From assembly GCA_035638075.1 (NCBI GenBank), contig DASRAU010000043.1:83345-147344 (forward strand): 64,000 nt of DNA, read 5' to 3'. Both the position numbers and the translations under genes were made by a program. This DNA is from DASRAU01 sp035638075 (GTDB taxonomy: Bacteria; Acidobacteriota; Polarisedimenticolia; Gp22-AA2). A model generated the notes under the pieces. The model was given only the letters and a program-made list of their open reading frames with translations, did no database searches and was not told the DNA's origin. Of this stretch, positions 45,712 to 55,219 are shown in pieces (positions within the stretch are counted from its first letter, which is position 1; the number at the start of each line of letters is the position of its first letter).

Positions 45712-48667
45712 GCCGGGTGAGCGACGGCTCCCCGGGATTCTTCACAAGGCCCGCGTCGACCGCTTGCAGCGCCTCGTCGCGCCGGCCGATGGCGTCGAGC
45801 GACAGGGCCATCCCGAGCCAGGTGGCCGGAGTGGCGTCGCCGAGATCGCGGGCGCGCGTGAAGGCGGCGAGCGCCTGCTCCGGCCGGCGCAGCCGCCGGT
45901 AGACCGATCCGAGCCGCAGGGCGGAGGGAACGGTCGGCTCGAGGTTCATGGCGCGCTCGTACGCCTCCGCGGCCTCGCTCCAGCGTTCCTGACGGGCGCA
46001 TGCGGCGCCCAGGTTGGCGGCGTAGCCCGCGTCGTCGGGCGCGAGATCGACCGCCCGCCGGAACGCGTCGAGGGCGGCCGCGCCGTGTCCCGCCTCCGCT
46101 TCCACGGTTCCGAGCAGGTTCCACGCCGCGTCGCTCTTCGGATCGGTGGCGACCGCGCGCTGCAGCGCCGGCCGCAGCGCCGCCCGTCCGGCGGGCGATT
46201 CGAGCGCCAGGAGCCGCTCGGCGACGAAGGCGCGCGACGGGTCGGCGTCGAGCGAACGCCGGAACGCCGCGACCGCCTCGTCCCGCTTCCCCTCCGTCTC
46301 GAGGACCAGGCCGCCGATGGCGTCGTCGAGGCCGGGCTTGCGCGCCGTGCGCGGCGCGTACTCGGCCGCGACCGCCCGCCCCGAGGCGGCGCCTCCCGAA
46401 CCCGTCGCGAGCCGCACCAGCCACAGGACCGGCTCGGGATCGAGGTCGGCGTGGGCCGCGAGCAGCGACTTGAGCGCGGCCTGCGCCTCCTGCGGCCGCC
46501 CGAGCCCGAGGTACGCCTCGGCCAGCATCTCATCGGTCTTCGGCAGCGGCTGCCGCGCGTTCGCGAGGCGCAGCTCCTCGATCGCCCGCTCGTAGTCGCG
46601 CCGCTTCAGGAAATAAGTCGCCAGGTTGCGGTGATAGAAGACCTGCGTGTCTTCGGACGCCGCCGCCCCGCCGGCTCCGGCCGCGCCACCCGTCGCGGCC
46701 GCACCCGCGCCGCCTGCCGCCGCATCGCTCTTTCCTTCGTCGCCTCCGATGTAACCGAGCGACCGGAGGCTCGCGAGCAGCTCCGCCTCGGCCTCGCGGG
46801 CCGCCGGGTCGGCGGACGCGGAAGGATCCCGGCGCAGCGGCGTCCCGATCGTCTCGTACGACGGGATGCGCCGCGCCGGGTGCTGCGCCAGGAAGGCCGG
46901 GTCGATCGCTTCGGCGATCACCCGCCCCGGCATCTCGTCGGAAGCGGGGAGACCGACGAGATCGAGGATGGTTGGAGCGATGTCGAAGAGGGTTGGACGC
47001 GCGCTCAGCCGGGCGCCGCGCCGCGCCCCGGGGCCGCTCAGGAGGAAGATCCCCTCGCGGTCGTGCCACTCCACCGGCTGCTCGGTCGTGTACGGCAGCG
47101 CACCCTGCGGCCGGTCGGCCCCCGAGCGGAACCCATGGTCCGACACGACGAGGACGGTCGTGCGCGGGCCGGCTGCGTCGAGGATCGTGCCGAGCAGCCG
47201 GTCCTGGTAGGCGTAGAAGCCGGTGACGGCGTCCTGGAAGCGGGCGAAATCGGCCTCGGGGCAGAGCGCCATGCGCGGCGGCATGCAGTGCTGGAAGCGA
47301 TGCCCCATCATGTCGATCCCCTCGAAGTAGACCCCGGTGAGATCGGCGTGACGCGCCGCGAGATCGGCCGCGACGCGGGCGTAGTTGGCGCTTCCGGCCA
47401 AGATGGAGATCCCCAGCGCCGCCGGGTCCTGCACGGCTTTCTTCCCCGCCGGAACCGCCTCGTCCGGTCCCTTCAGGACCTCGCGCCGCGCCGCGGCGAG
47501 CGCCGCGTCGTCGAGGTGCAGGACCGACCGGATGTCCCGGTCGGACAGATCGGCGGCGGTCTTCAAGAGCGAACCGCGCTGCTGGAGGTAATCGGAAGGC
47601 CACACGATCCCCGCGGGCCACGGCTTGTCGGCGGCGCGCGGCCGCAGCGATTCGAACGCCAGTAGATTGGTGACCTGGAAGCCGCGCACCGGCTCGGCGG
47701 GATACGACGCCCACCACGCCACGAACGCGCTCGTCATGCCGGCGTCGCCGAGGATGTTCCACAGCGCCTTCACCTTGCGGAAGCGGCTGGTGATCGGCAC
47801 GCGCCGCCCGCTCGGCTGCTCGACCGCCTGGAAATCGGCGACCCCGTGCTTGTCGGGCCCGACGCCGGTGACGATCGTCGTCCACAGGAGCGGCGAGATC
47901 ATCGGGTCGTACGACCGCAGCGGTCCGCGCACGCCCGCGTCGATCAGCCGCTTGAGGTGCGGCAGCTTCCCGGCCCGCACCAGCGGATCGATGAGATCCC
48001 AGTCGGCGCCGTCGAGTCCGATCAGGAGCACGCGCAGGCCGGTGGCATCCCGCTGCGGCATCGGTCCCGCCGGCGCCGGCCCGCCGGCAGCGCCCGCCGT
48101 CGCGGCGCCGCCCGTACCGCCGGCCGTACCCGCCGTGGTTGCCGTGCCTCCGATGGCGCCGGACGCGGACGCGATCGCGATGCCGCGTTCCTGCAGCCGC
48201 CCGGTCACGCTGCGGACGAACGCGTCGGGAAGAGGAACGGCCGTGGCGGCCGGCGGCAGGGCCGCCTTTCCTGCGGCGGATTCGGCCGCCAGCGCCCGGC
48301 CGATCTCGCTCGACAGCAGGGCGCGCAGCGAAGAGGCGCTGCCACCACCCTGTTCTCTGCTCGCAAGCGCGGCCGAGGGCTCGAAGGAGAGGCGCCCCGC
48401 GTCGAGCCGATAGTCGAAGGAGAGATGGACCGGAAGCGAGGCGCCTTCGGGCGTCGTGACGGCCGTTTCGATTCCGTCGAGATGTCCCGAGGCGGGCACC
48501 CTCACGACCGTCGCCAGAGGCGGCCGGAGATGCCACCCGGGCCCGATCGCCCGCCCGCGCAGCAGCCCGACCTCGCCTTCAGGAACGTGGACCAGGGAGA
48601 CGCTCAGGAGCGCCCCGGCCACCACGACGATTCCGGCGGGCAGGAGACGCGCGCGAGGAGAACTCAC
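45431..48667 (-). CDS. SPFH / type I phosphodiesterase / TPR fusion protein
   Basis: A 1,078-residue protein. A transmembrane helix (about 10-28) leads to an SPFH-like domain (about 29-165: VHVPEGEVGLLRGRAIGPGWHL, TPEGASLPVHLSFDYRL). A Gly/Ala/Thr linker follows, then an alkaline-phosphatase-fold phosphodiesterase (about 210-620: LLIGLDGADWDLIDPL, SPLLWTTIVTG with Thr nucleophile, YFEGIDMMGHRFQH, VVSDHGF), a second Gly/Ala linker and TPRs (about 675-985). The final 93 residues are Arg/Pro/Ala-rich and are antisense to the convergent gene. GTG start 48667 lies 7 bases after TATACT, with no Shine-Dalgarno sequence. The role may be hydrolysis of a phosphodiester at the membrane; unproven. Confidence 0.8.
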   Translation of the reverse strand: MSSPRARLLPAGIVVVAGALLSVSLVHVPEGEVGLLRGRAIGPGWHLRPPLATVVRVPASGHLDGIETAVTTPEGASLPVHLSFDYRLDAGRLSFEPSAALASREQGGGSASSLRALLSSEIGRALAAESAAGKAALPPAATAVPLPDAFVRSVTGRLQERGIAIASASGAIGGTATTAGTAGGTGGAATAGAAGGPAPAGPMPQRDATGLRVLLIGLDGADWDLIDPLVRAGKLPHLKRLIDAGVRGPLRSYDPMISPLLWTTIVTGVGPDKHGVADFQAVEQPSGRRVPITSRFRKVKALWNILGDAGMTSAFVAWWASYPAEPVRGFQVTNLLAFESLRPRAADKPWPAGIVWPSDYLQQRGSLLKTAADLSDRDIRSVLHLDDAALAAARREVLKGPDEAVPAGKKAVQDPAALGISILAGSANYARVAADLAARHADLTGVYFEGIDMMGHRFQHCMPPRMALCPEADFARFQDAVTGFYAYQDRLLGTILDAAGPRTTVLVVSDHGFRSGADRPQGALPYTTEQPVEWHDREGIFLLSGPGARRGARLSARPTLFDIAPTILDLVGLPASDEMPGRVIAEAIDPAFLAQHPARRIPSYETIGTPLRRDPSASADPAAREAEAELLASLRSLGYIGGDEGKSDAAAGGAGAAATGGAAGAGGAAASEDTQVFYHRNLATYFLKRRDYERAIEELRLANARQPLPKTDEMLAEAYLGLGRPQEAQAALKSLLAAHADLDPEPVLWLVRLATGSGGAASGRAVAAEYAPRTARKPGLDDAIGGLVLETEGKRDEAVAAFRRSLDADPSRAFVAERLLALESPAGRAALRPALQRAVATDPKSDAAWNLLGTVEAEAGHGAAALDAFRRAVDLAPDDAGYAANLGAACARQERWSEAAEAYERAMNLEPTVPSALRLGSVYRRLRRPEQALAAFTRARDLGDATPATWLGMALSLDAIGRRDEALQAVDAGLVKNPGEPSLTRLRNEIAARAPAPPPAGAGDRPGRSAPARPGRRGAPRPRGRAPRRRLRDRATAGAATARRGWRPAATGAPRPPAPRPPAPARVPPADPALPARG

Positions 48668-48674
48668 GCCCGCG

Positions 48675-48680
48675 AGTATA
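48675..48680 (-). promoter_or_regulatory. Candidate -10 box, leaderless SPFH fusion gene
   Basis: TATACT on the minus strand, then seven G/C bases, then the GTG start codon. No recognisable -35. Confidence 0.4.
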
Positions 48681-48753
48681 AGTCACGCCCTCGACGCCGG
48701 CCGCCGTGCGTGCGGCGGTGCGCCGTGCTGCGACGGTGCGGTGCTGCGGTGGG

Positions 48754-51700
48754 CTAGAAGTCCCAGCGCATCCCGAAGCGGACGCTGCGCGGCGCCTGGT
48801 ACGACGCGGCGCGCCCGAAGTCGGGGTCGGTGACGCCGGAGGTCAGCTCCACCGTGTCGATGTAGCCCGTGGTGGCGGCGCTGTCGAAGACGTTGAAGAC
48901 GTCGAGGAAGACCCGCAGCGTCGACTTCTCGAGTGCGAACGGGTAGTCCGCGTGCAGGTCGAGGGTCGTGACCGACGGCGTGCGGCCGAGATTGCCGCGC
49001 TTGACCGGCGTGTAGGACTCGAGGAAGACCGCGCCGGGGCGCGTCGCGTCCGGGTCGGTCAGCGCCGTCGACAGATTCGACGTGTGGCGCAGCTCGAGGC
49101 TCCCGAGCCCGTCATCCGCCCAGTAGGCGTACACCGGATCGATGCCGGGGATCTCGCCCGAGTTGAAGTAGACCGGGTGCGCCAGGAGCGAGGTGCGCGG
49201 CGTGCCGCTGTGCCACGACAGGTTGGCCCCGAGCCGCAGCTTGTTGTCGAACTGGTACGACGGGTACACGTGCAGCACGTGCGTCACGTCGGCCGGCAGC
49301 GCCCCGGAGCGGAACTGGCCGTGCATCAGCGGCGTGTCGGGGAAGTCGTACAGCGACGTGATGTTCGGGTCGCTCTGGCCGTTGTCGTTGCGGTACAGCC
49401 CCTCGTAGTTCCCCGACAGCTTCGCCAGCCGGTAGTTCGCGAACAGCGACCAGTTGTGCGACATGCGCCGCGTGAACACCGCCTCGAAGGCGCGGTAGTC
49501 GCGCTTCGGGGCGGGGAAGTCGTACAGACCTCCCTTCGGCACCGTCTTCGTGCCCGGGTTCGCCAGCTCGTAGGCGCCGAACGGCGAGCCGGGGTACGCG
49601 GTGCTGACCGGGGTCGAGGGGCTGCCGCCGAACGGGTCGTACGGGTAGCCGTAGGCCGTCCCGTAGTAGAAGTTCTGGACCTGCTCCGCGGAGTTGACCT
49701 GCGTGTCCTCGAGGACGCGCCCCTGCTGCCGGAAGATGGCCCGCACCTCGAGGGACGACTGCGGCGCGACCTCGAAGCCGAAGCCGGCCGAGATCTCGTC
49801 CTCGTAGGGGAGCTTCGTCCCCGGCACCACGGTCGTCTGGTCCACGCCCTGGATCGACACGCCGCTCGACGGCGAGCAGGTCGTGGAGCCGCCGAGGCCG
49901 TCGTTGCACGACGTGCTGACGGGCACGGTGGCCACCTGCGTCAGGGCGCGGTCGGTGAAGTCCTGCCGGCTGATCGACACCTCGCTCGAGAAGGCGCGCA
50001 CCGCGAGGTCGTTCGGCACCCGCTGGAAGTAGCGCGCCAGGTTCAGCCAGGCGCGGCTCTTGCCGTTGCCGAGCACGTCCCAGACGACGCCGAGGCGCGG
50101 CGCCCAGTTGCCGTCGAAGGTGTACTCGGAGTGGCCGAACGTCGTCGTCCCCGGCGTGAAGATGCGGTACTCGACGCCGCCGAAGTTCAGGACGTCGGTG
50201 CCGAAGGGGAGCGTGTAGTCTCCGGCGCCGGTGACCGTCTCGGAGGTGTAGCGCAGCCCCGTCTTGAGCGTCAGGCGCGGGTTGAGGGACCAGGTGTCCT
50301 GCAGGAACAGCGAGGTCTCCTGGGCGTTGGTCGCCGGCGGCTCCGGCCCGATGCGGGCGCGCGACACGCGGAACGCGTTGGCGCTGTCGTAGGCCACCAG
50401 CGGGTCGGCGCCGACGCCGTTGCGCACGTCCACCTGTGCGCCGCCGAAGGTCGGCATCGGCAGCAGGTCCTGGTTGCCGTCGCCGTCCGCGTCGATCGGC
50501 GTGCCGGTCGAGTCGCTCATCGGCAGGCCGATGTTGATCGACTGGCCCGAATACGTCGAGACCTCGCGGTAGTCCATGCGGTCGTGCTGCACGCCGTAGC
50601 GGAGCTCGTGCGGGCCGAGGACCGAGGTCATCTTCAACGAGAGCTGCAGGCTCTCGTCGTCCTGGTCGGAGATGAAGCCGACGCCGCCGCGGCGCGTCGC
50701 GACCGGGCTGGCCTCGAGGGGCACCGGCCCGCCGCCGGGATCGTACGAGTTGGCGCCGCGGATGAACTCCTGCACGTTGCGGATGTCGTTGTACTCGATC
50801 TCGTTGAGGTTGCTGTCCTCGCGGAACTTCCCGGAGTGCCAGCCGAACTGCGCTTCCATGAAGAAGCGCGGCGTCAGGACGGCGTTCCACTTGAGCGCGG
50901 CGTTGTTCGATCCGTAGTGGATCTCGCTCTCGCCGCCGCCCTGGTCCACGTCGGTGTGCAGCGCGGCATTGCGGCGCTGCGGCCCCATCGCCCCGTCGCT
51001 CGGGTCGCCGAAGAACGACAGCTCGAACTGGTGCTTCTCGTTCGCGAGCCAGGAGATCTTCGCCGCGTAGTTGTTCGACATCCGGCTGCGGTTGAGGGTG
51101 CCGCGGGACGACGGGAAGGCGAGCGGATCGGTCACGCCGAAGCCGTTGGCCGTCCCCTCGTCGAAGGCGGCGACGCCGGCGCTGGCCGCGGCGTACGCCG
51201 GGTTCGCCTGGCCGGTCGCCCGCAGGTCCTGGTTCGAGACGACCGGGTTGTAGGCGAAGAAGTAGAAGAGCTTGTCCTTCTTGATCGGGCCGCCCACCGA
51301 GAAGGCGAAATCGTTCACCGTCTCGTCGGTGATGTTGGCGGTGCCGGTCGACAGGTCGACCGCCGCGGGGGTGGACTGCGTCGCGCCCGGGCTCGAGTAG
51401 AAGGCCACGCTGCCCTTGAAGTCGTTGGTCCCGCCCTTGACGATGGTGTTGATGATGCCGCCGAGCGCCTGCCCGTACTCGGCCTCGAACCCGCCGGTCT
51501 TCACCTGCACCTCGTCCAGGAACTCGCTCGTCACCCCCGTCCCGAGAGAGCCGTAGACGAGGTTGTACGCGCCGATGCCGCCGTACCCGGTGTTGTTGAT
51601 GTTGACGCCGTCGATGAGGTACAGGTTCTCGAGGCCGGAGGCGCCGCCGATGGAGGCGTTGCCGGCGCCGGTCCCGAGGCCGCTCACCACCCCCGGCGCG

Positions 51701-52176
51701 GCCATGTAGGTCTCGGTGAAGGCGCGCCCGAGCGGCAGCGAGGTCGAGAAGGAGTCGTAGTCGATGGTCGTGCCGGTCGAGGTCGATTTCGGATCGATGA
51801 GCGGCGTCTTGCCGGTGACGATGACGGTCTCGGTGACGCCGGTCTCGAGCGTGAAGGCGAGGGTGGTGCGCTGGTTCAGCCCGACCACCACCTCGCGCTG
51901 CTCGATGCTGGCGAAACCCTGCCCCGCCTCGATGCGCACCATGTAGGTGCCGGGCCGCAGGAAGGGGAGGAGGAACTGGCCAGCCTCGTCCGTCTCACCG
52001 GCGCGCGTGCCGAAATCGCAGGTGGCGATGACGGCGGCCCCGCCCACCGGATGACCGCTCGGGTCCACGACCCGTCCCGCGATCGTGCCGGAGGTCAGTT
52101 CCTGCGCGAAGAGCGGTCCCGCGAACAGCAGGGCGGCAATCGCCGCCACAGCGCAGGCCGTACCCTTGAATCTCAT
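48754..52176 (-). CDS. Oar-like TonB-dependent receptor
   Basis: A 1,140-residue outer-membrane protein. Signal peptide (TACAVAAIAALLFAGPLFA), carboxypeptidase-regulatory domain (about 27-105: SGTIAGRVVDPSGHPVGGAAVI), plug (about 110-260: TETVIVTGKTPLID, YLIDGVNINNTGYGG, EAEYGQALGGIINTIVKGGTN), then a barrel to a C-terminal Phe (FGMRWDF). The ATG at 52176 begins the signal peptide and has GGGAGGG upstream; the longer frame runs through the promoter. It stands alone downstream of its own promoter. Substrate unknown. Confidence 0.94.
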   Translation of the reverse strand: MRFKGTACAVAAIAALLFAGPLFAQELTSGTIAGRVVDPSGHPVGGAAVIATCDFGTRAGETDEAGQFLLPFLRPGTYMVRIEAGQGFASIEQREVVVGLNQRTTLAFTLETGVTETVIVTGKTPLIDPKSTSTGTTIDYDSFSTSLPLGRAFTETYMAAPGVVSGLGTGAGNASIGGASGLENLYLIDGVNINNTGYGGIGAYNLVYGSLGTGVTSEFLDEVQVKTGGFEAEYGQALGGIINTIVKGGTNDFKGSVAFYSSPGATQSTPAAVDLSTGTANITDETVNDFAFSVGGPIKKDKLFYFFAYNPVVSNQDLRATGQANPAYAAASAGVAAFDEGTANGFGVTDPLAFPSSRGTLNRSRMSNNYAAKISWLANEKHQFELSFFGDPSDGAMGPQRRNAALHTDVDQGGGESEIHYGSNNAALKWNAVLTPRFFMEAQFGWHSGKFREDSNLNEIEYNDIRNVQEFIRGANSYDPGGGPVPLEASPVATRRGGVGFISDQDDESLQLSLKMTSVLGPHELRYGVQHDRMDYREVSTYSGQSINIGLPMSDSTGTPIDADGDGNQDLLPMPTFGGAQVDVRNGVGADPLVAYDSANAFRVSRARIGPEPPATNAQETSLFLQDTWSLNPRLTLKTGLRYTSETVTGAGDYTLPFGTDVLNFGGVEYRIFTPGTTTFGHSEYTFDGNWAPRLGVVWDVLGNGKSRAWLNLARYFQRVPNDLAVRAFSSEVSISRQDFTDRALTQVATVPVSTSCNDGLGGSTTCSPSSGVSIQGVDQTTVVPGTKLPYEDEISAGFGFEVAPQSSLEVRAIFRQQGRVLEDTQVNSAEQVQNFYYGTAYGYPYDPFGGSPSTPVSTAYPGSPFGAYELANPGTKTVPKGGLYDFPAPKRDYRAFEAVFTRRMSHNWSLFANYRLAKLSGNYEGLYRNDNGQSDPNITSLYDFPDTPLMHGQFRSGALPADVTHVLHVYPSYQFDNKLRLGANLSWHSGTPRTSLLAHPVYFNSGEIPGIDPVYAYWADDGLGSLELRHTSNLSTALTDPDATRPGAVFLESYTPVKRGNLGRTPSVTTLDLHADYPFALEKSTLRVFLDVFNVFDSAATTGYIDTVELTSGVTDPDFGRAASYQAPRSVRFGMRWDF

Positions 52177-52256
52177 CGGCAATCCCTCCCGCGTTGTTGC
52201 CGTTCGTCCGGGCGCGCGACGAACACCCGATCCCCGGCCGGGACCGTGGCGGAGGG

Positions 52257-52284
52257 AATATATGTATCGATGACAATGTGGCAA
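52257..52284 (-). promoter_or_regulatory. Promoter of the second TonB receptor
   Basis: On the minus strand TTGCCA (52284-52279), 16 bases, TATATT (52262-52257): 5 of 6 consensus matches in each box, in an AT-rich island. Confidence 0.6.
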
Positions 52285-52292
52285 GGCGAGCG

Positions 52293-52305
52293 TTCAAAAA
52301 TTGAA
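52293..52305. promoter_or_regulatory. Inverted repeat just upstream of the TonB-receptor -35
   Basis: TTCAAAAATTGAA, 5-base arms around AAA, 8 bases upstream of the -35 box. It could be a regulator half-site pair or an UP-like element. Confidence 0.35.
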
Positions 52306-52380
52306 TAGTCGCCATGGTCGGCGTGGGATTGTGGCTCTTAACTATCAGGAAACGTGCGACTTGGAGGAATTCTCGACCGG

Positions 52381-53715
52381 TCAGGCGCCGAGGATGACCT
52401 TGAGCTCACCGGCGAGGACGGGATCGATTTGGCCGAGGGAGTCCAACTCCCGGCGAGCCTCCTCGGTCCTGCCCAGGGCGCGCAGGGCCAGGGCGAGCTG
52501 GAAGTGGGTCCGTCCGTGCCCGGGCTCCAGGTCACGGGCGCTCTTCAGAGCCGCGGCGGCGTCCTGGTAACGTCCCTCCGTGCCGAGCGCGATTCCGAGG
52601 TTGTAACGCGCCAGGTGCGAGGCGGGATCGATCCCCGCCGCCTGCCGGAAATCCTCGACCGCCGACGACACACGGCCCGCCCCGAACTCGAGGACGCCCT
52701 TTTCGAGCAGGAGCGAGGCGGTGACCCCCGCCTGCCGCGAGGCCGCGTCGAGGAGCGCCAGGGCGCGGTCGAAGCGTGCCGGCCCCGACAGGCGCAGGGC
52801 CTGGCTCACCAGTCCCGGGACCGTGCCCAGAACCGAGGCGGAGGGGGCGACGGCAATGGCCTCGCGGACGCCCTGAGGCGACGCGGGATCGGAGGCCGTC
52901 GACGGGGCGGCGGACGAAGAAGACCCCGCGGCGGTGTCGGGGGCCGGCCGGCCCGCTTCCATGACGACAGTCGCGAGCGACGGGTCGCCTCCGGCTGGAG
53001 GCGGAAGCACCGAACCGAGGAGCATCCCGGTCGGATCGAAGAGGAGGCCGGGATCGGCGCCCCGCTCGTCGAGCAGGCGCACGAGCAGCATGCGGCCCTC
53101 CCCGGGAAGGTTGACCACCCGCTCCACCCGTCCCCCGACGAGGCGGTTCCGGAACCCGTCACGTCCCCGAGCCAGAAGAACCGCGGATCCCGGGGCCGGT
53201 GTCGAAACGGAAGGCCCCGAGTCGAAGCGCCCGGCCGGGGCGGGGGAGACGGCCTGCGCGAGCGCACCGTCCCGTCCGGCGCAGGCAGGAAGGCCGGGAG
53301 CCTGCAGGAGCACCTGGTCCCGATCGCGGTCGATGAGCCTGGCCGCCGTCACGCTCCACGAGGGCGGAGCGCCGGTGCCGGCATCGTCCCGGAGGATCGC
53401 CAGCGAGCGCCACTGCACACCTCCCCGCTCGAGCGGGTGCAGGGGCGCCACGGCGAGTCCCGGTGTCGCCGTGGCGGCTGCGACCGATTCGAACAGCGTC
53501 CGGTCGCTCTCGTCCCTGGCTACGAGCCGCACGAGGCACGCAGGAGGGACGGAAGCGGCGCTCGAGACAATCGAGGTCGCAGTCGCTTCCGTGCCATTCG
53601 AGGCCAGGCCGGCAGAGAAGATCGAAAGGGGCAGAAGGAACGCGATGCCCGGGACGGCCAATCGGCGAAGCCGTCCCGAACTCCCTCCCGTTCCCGGTCC
53701 CCCTCGCCGAGACAT
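52381..53715 (-). CDS. Exported TPR protein with possible degenerate trypsin-like domain
   Basis: A 444-residue protein with a signal peptide or anchor (LAVPGIAFLLPLSIFSAGLAS). Residues about 45-260 contain beta-rich segments (VLLARGRDGFRNRLVGGRVERVV, PGLLFDPTGMLLGSVLPPP) reminiscent of the C-terminal half of trypsin-like (S1C) domains, where a GSPLFDxxGxVIG strand occurs, but no catalytic Ser or His is visible. Residues about 320-440 are three TPRs (ARYNLGIALGTEGRYQDAAAAL, GRTHFQLALALRALGRTEEA). It lies upstream of, and co-oriented with, the second TonB receptor, which has its own promoter. Confidence 0.65.
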   Translation of the reverse strand: MSRRGGPGTGGSSGRLRRLAVPGIAFLLPLSIFSAGLASNGTEATATSIVSSAASVPPACLVRLVARDESDRTLFESVAAATATPGLAVAPLHPLERGGVQWRSLAILRDDAGTGAPPSWSVTAARLIDRDRDQVLLQAPGLPACAGRDGALAQAVSPAPAGRFDSGPSVSTPAPGSAVLLARGRDGFRNRLVGGRVERVVNLPGEGRMLLVRLLDERGADPGLLFDPTGMLLGSVLPPPAGGDPSLATVVMEAGRPAPDTAAGSSSSAAPSTASDPASPQGVREAIAVAPSASVLGTVPGLVSQALRLSGPARFDRALALLDAASRQAGVTASLLLEKGVLEFGAGRVSSAVEDFRQAAGIDPASHLARYNLGIALGTEGRYQDAAAALKSARDLEPGHGRTHFQLALALRALGRTEEARRELDSLGQIDPVLAGELKVILGA

Positions 53716-53810
53716 ACCTCTCCCCCGGGCCGACCGGTGCCGTCGCCGGATCCCCGTCCGCGGCGGGCCGATGGGCTGAACCTGACGTCCTGTGCGGGTT
53801 TCGCGCCGAC

Positions 53811-53839
53811 CATTTACGACGTCCGGCGCGCGCCGTCAA
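53811..53839 (-). promoter_or_regulatory. Candidate promoter of the exported TPR gene
   Basis: On the minus strand TTGACG (53839-53834), 17 bases, TAAATG (53816-53811), about 96 bases before the ATG at 53715. Confidence 0.4.
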
Positions 53840-53892
53840 GTCGTTTTGTACCTGACAGTACGGATCCGACTTCGCCGGTCGTGAGACACGGG

Positions 53893-53901
53893 TGCTAGAC
53901 T
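53893..53901 (+). promoter_or_regulatory. Candidate extended -10 of the KAS-LysRS operon
   Basis: TGCTAGACT, an extended -10-like element 64 bases before the ATG at 53966; the -35 region is weak. Confidence 0.35.
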
Positions 53902-53965
53902 CGCCCGCCCCGAACGACACGATGCAGGGCCCGCCGGGACGCGGGGTACGCGAGGAAACGAAGAA

Positions 53966-55219
53966 ATGCCTCAGCGCCGTGCGGTCGTCACAGGCCTCGG
54001 AGCCGTCACGCCTTTCGGCGTCGGCGTCGAGGGCTTCCGGCTCGGTCTTCTGGAGGGGCGCAGCGCCGTCCGGCGCGTCTCCCTTTTCGACCCGGGGGAC
54101 CTCCCCTGCCAGGTGGCGGCGGAGGTGCCCGGCTTCGAGCCGGATCGCTACCTCGACCCGGCCGACCGCCCGCGGGTCGGCCGGATCGTCCCGCTCGCGC
54201 TCGCGGCGGCCCGCGAGGCGCTCGACGCCGCCGGGATCGACGCCGGGCGCGAGCGACCCCACCGCACCGACATCGGCGTCGTGATGGGCAGCGGCGCGGG
54301 CGCCATCGACTACGCCGAGCGCCAGTACGAGGCGTACTACCGGGACGGCATCCACCGCGTCAATCCGTTCGCCATCTCGTCGTCGGTCCTCGGCATGGTG
54401 TCGAGCGAGCTGTCGATCGCCTTCGGCTTCACCGGCCTGTCGCACGTGCTGAGCGACGGGTGCACCAGCAGCACCGACGCGCTCGGGTACGCCCAGCGCC
54501 TGATCGAGCGGGGGGACCTGCCGATGGTGCTGACCGGCGGCGCGGAGGCCTGCATCACGCGCGGCATGATGGAGGGGTTCTGCCGCATGCGGGCCGCCGC
54601 CACGGGATGGAACGATCGCCCGGAGAAGGCGTCGCGTCCTTTCAATCGCGATCGCAGCGGCTTCGTGCTCGGCGAGGGAGCCTGGCTCCTGGTCGTCGAG
54701 GAGGCGGAGCACGCCAGGGCGCGCGGCGTCACCATCCTGGCGGAGATCGCCGGCTACGGCTCGACCTGCGACGCCCACCACCGCGTCCACATGCACGGCG
54801 AGGGGGAGGAATCGACGCGGGCGATGCGCCTGGCCCTCGCCGACGCCGGGGTCGATCCCGGGGAGGTGGATTACATCAACCTCCACGGCACCTCGACGCC
54901 GCAGAACGATCGTGTCGAAACGCGCGCCGTGCGGAACCTGCTGGGAGAGAAGGCCTCGTCCGTCCCGTGTTCGGGGACCAAGTCGCAGGTCGGCCATCCG
55001 CAGGGCGCGTGCGGTGCGATGGGCGTGACCGCGACGATCCTCGGCATACGGGACGGGTTCGTTCCGCCGACCATCAACTACGAGCACCCGGATCCGGACT
55101 GCGATCTCGACTACGTCCCCAATCAGGCCCGGCGGCACGACGTCCGGGTCGCCCTGTGCAACTGCATCGGGTTCGGATCGAAGAATGCGGCGCTCGTGGT
55201 GCGGCGATGGGACGGATGA
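53966..55219 (+). CDS. Beta-ketoacyl synthase, FabF-like
   Basis: A 417-residue thiolase-fold condensing enzyme. Active-site Cys in SDGCTSSTDA, first His in NLHGTSTPQND, second His in KSQVGHPQGACGAMG, C-terminal CNCIGFGSKNAALVV. Length fits FabF, but the nucleophile context (DGCTSS rather than the usual ACASS) and its neighbours point to a specialised pathway rather than housekeeping fatty-acid synthesis. No acyl carrier protein, ketoreductase or dehydratase is adjacent. It leads an operon with an FAD reductase (ATGA overlap), an ICMT-like methyltransferase, YceI and LysRS. Confidence 0.9.
   Translation: MPQRRAVVTGLGAVTPFGVGVEGFRLGLLEGRSAVRRVSLFDPGDLPCQVAAEVPGFEPDRYLDPADRPRVGRIVPLALAAAREALDAAGIDAGRERPHRTDIGVVMGSGAGAIDYAERQYEAYYRDGIHRVNPFAISSSVLGMVSSELSIAFGFTGLSHVLSDGCTSSTDALGYAQRLIERGDLPMVLTGGAEACITRGMMEGFCRMRAAATGWNDRPEKASRPFNRDRSGFVLGEGAWLLVVEEAEHARARGVTILAEIAGYGSTCDAHHRVHMHGEGEESTRAMRLALADAGVDPGEVDYINLHGTSTPQNDRVETRAVRNLLGEKASSVPCSGTKSQVGHPQGACGAMGVTATILGIRDGFVPPTINYEHPDPDCDLDYVPNQARRHDVRVALCNCIGFGSKNAALVVRRWDG

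Noticed and set aside
48706..52308. 1,200-codon plus-strand open frame opposite the TonB receptor
   Set aside because: Arg/Val/Asp-rich shadow translation of a clear receptor gene; no motif, no ribosome-binding site.
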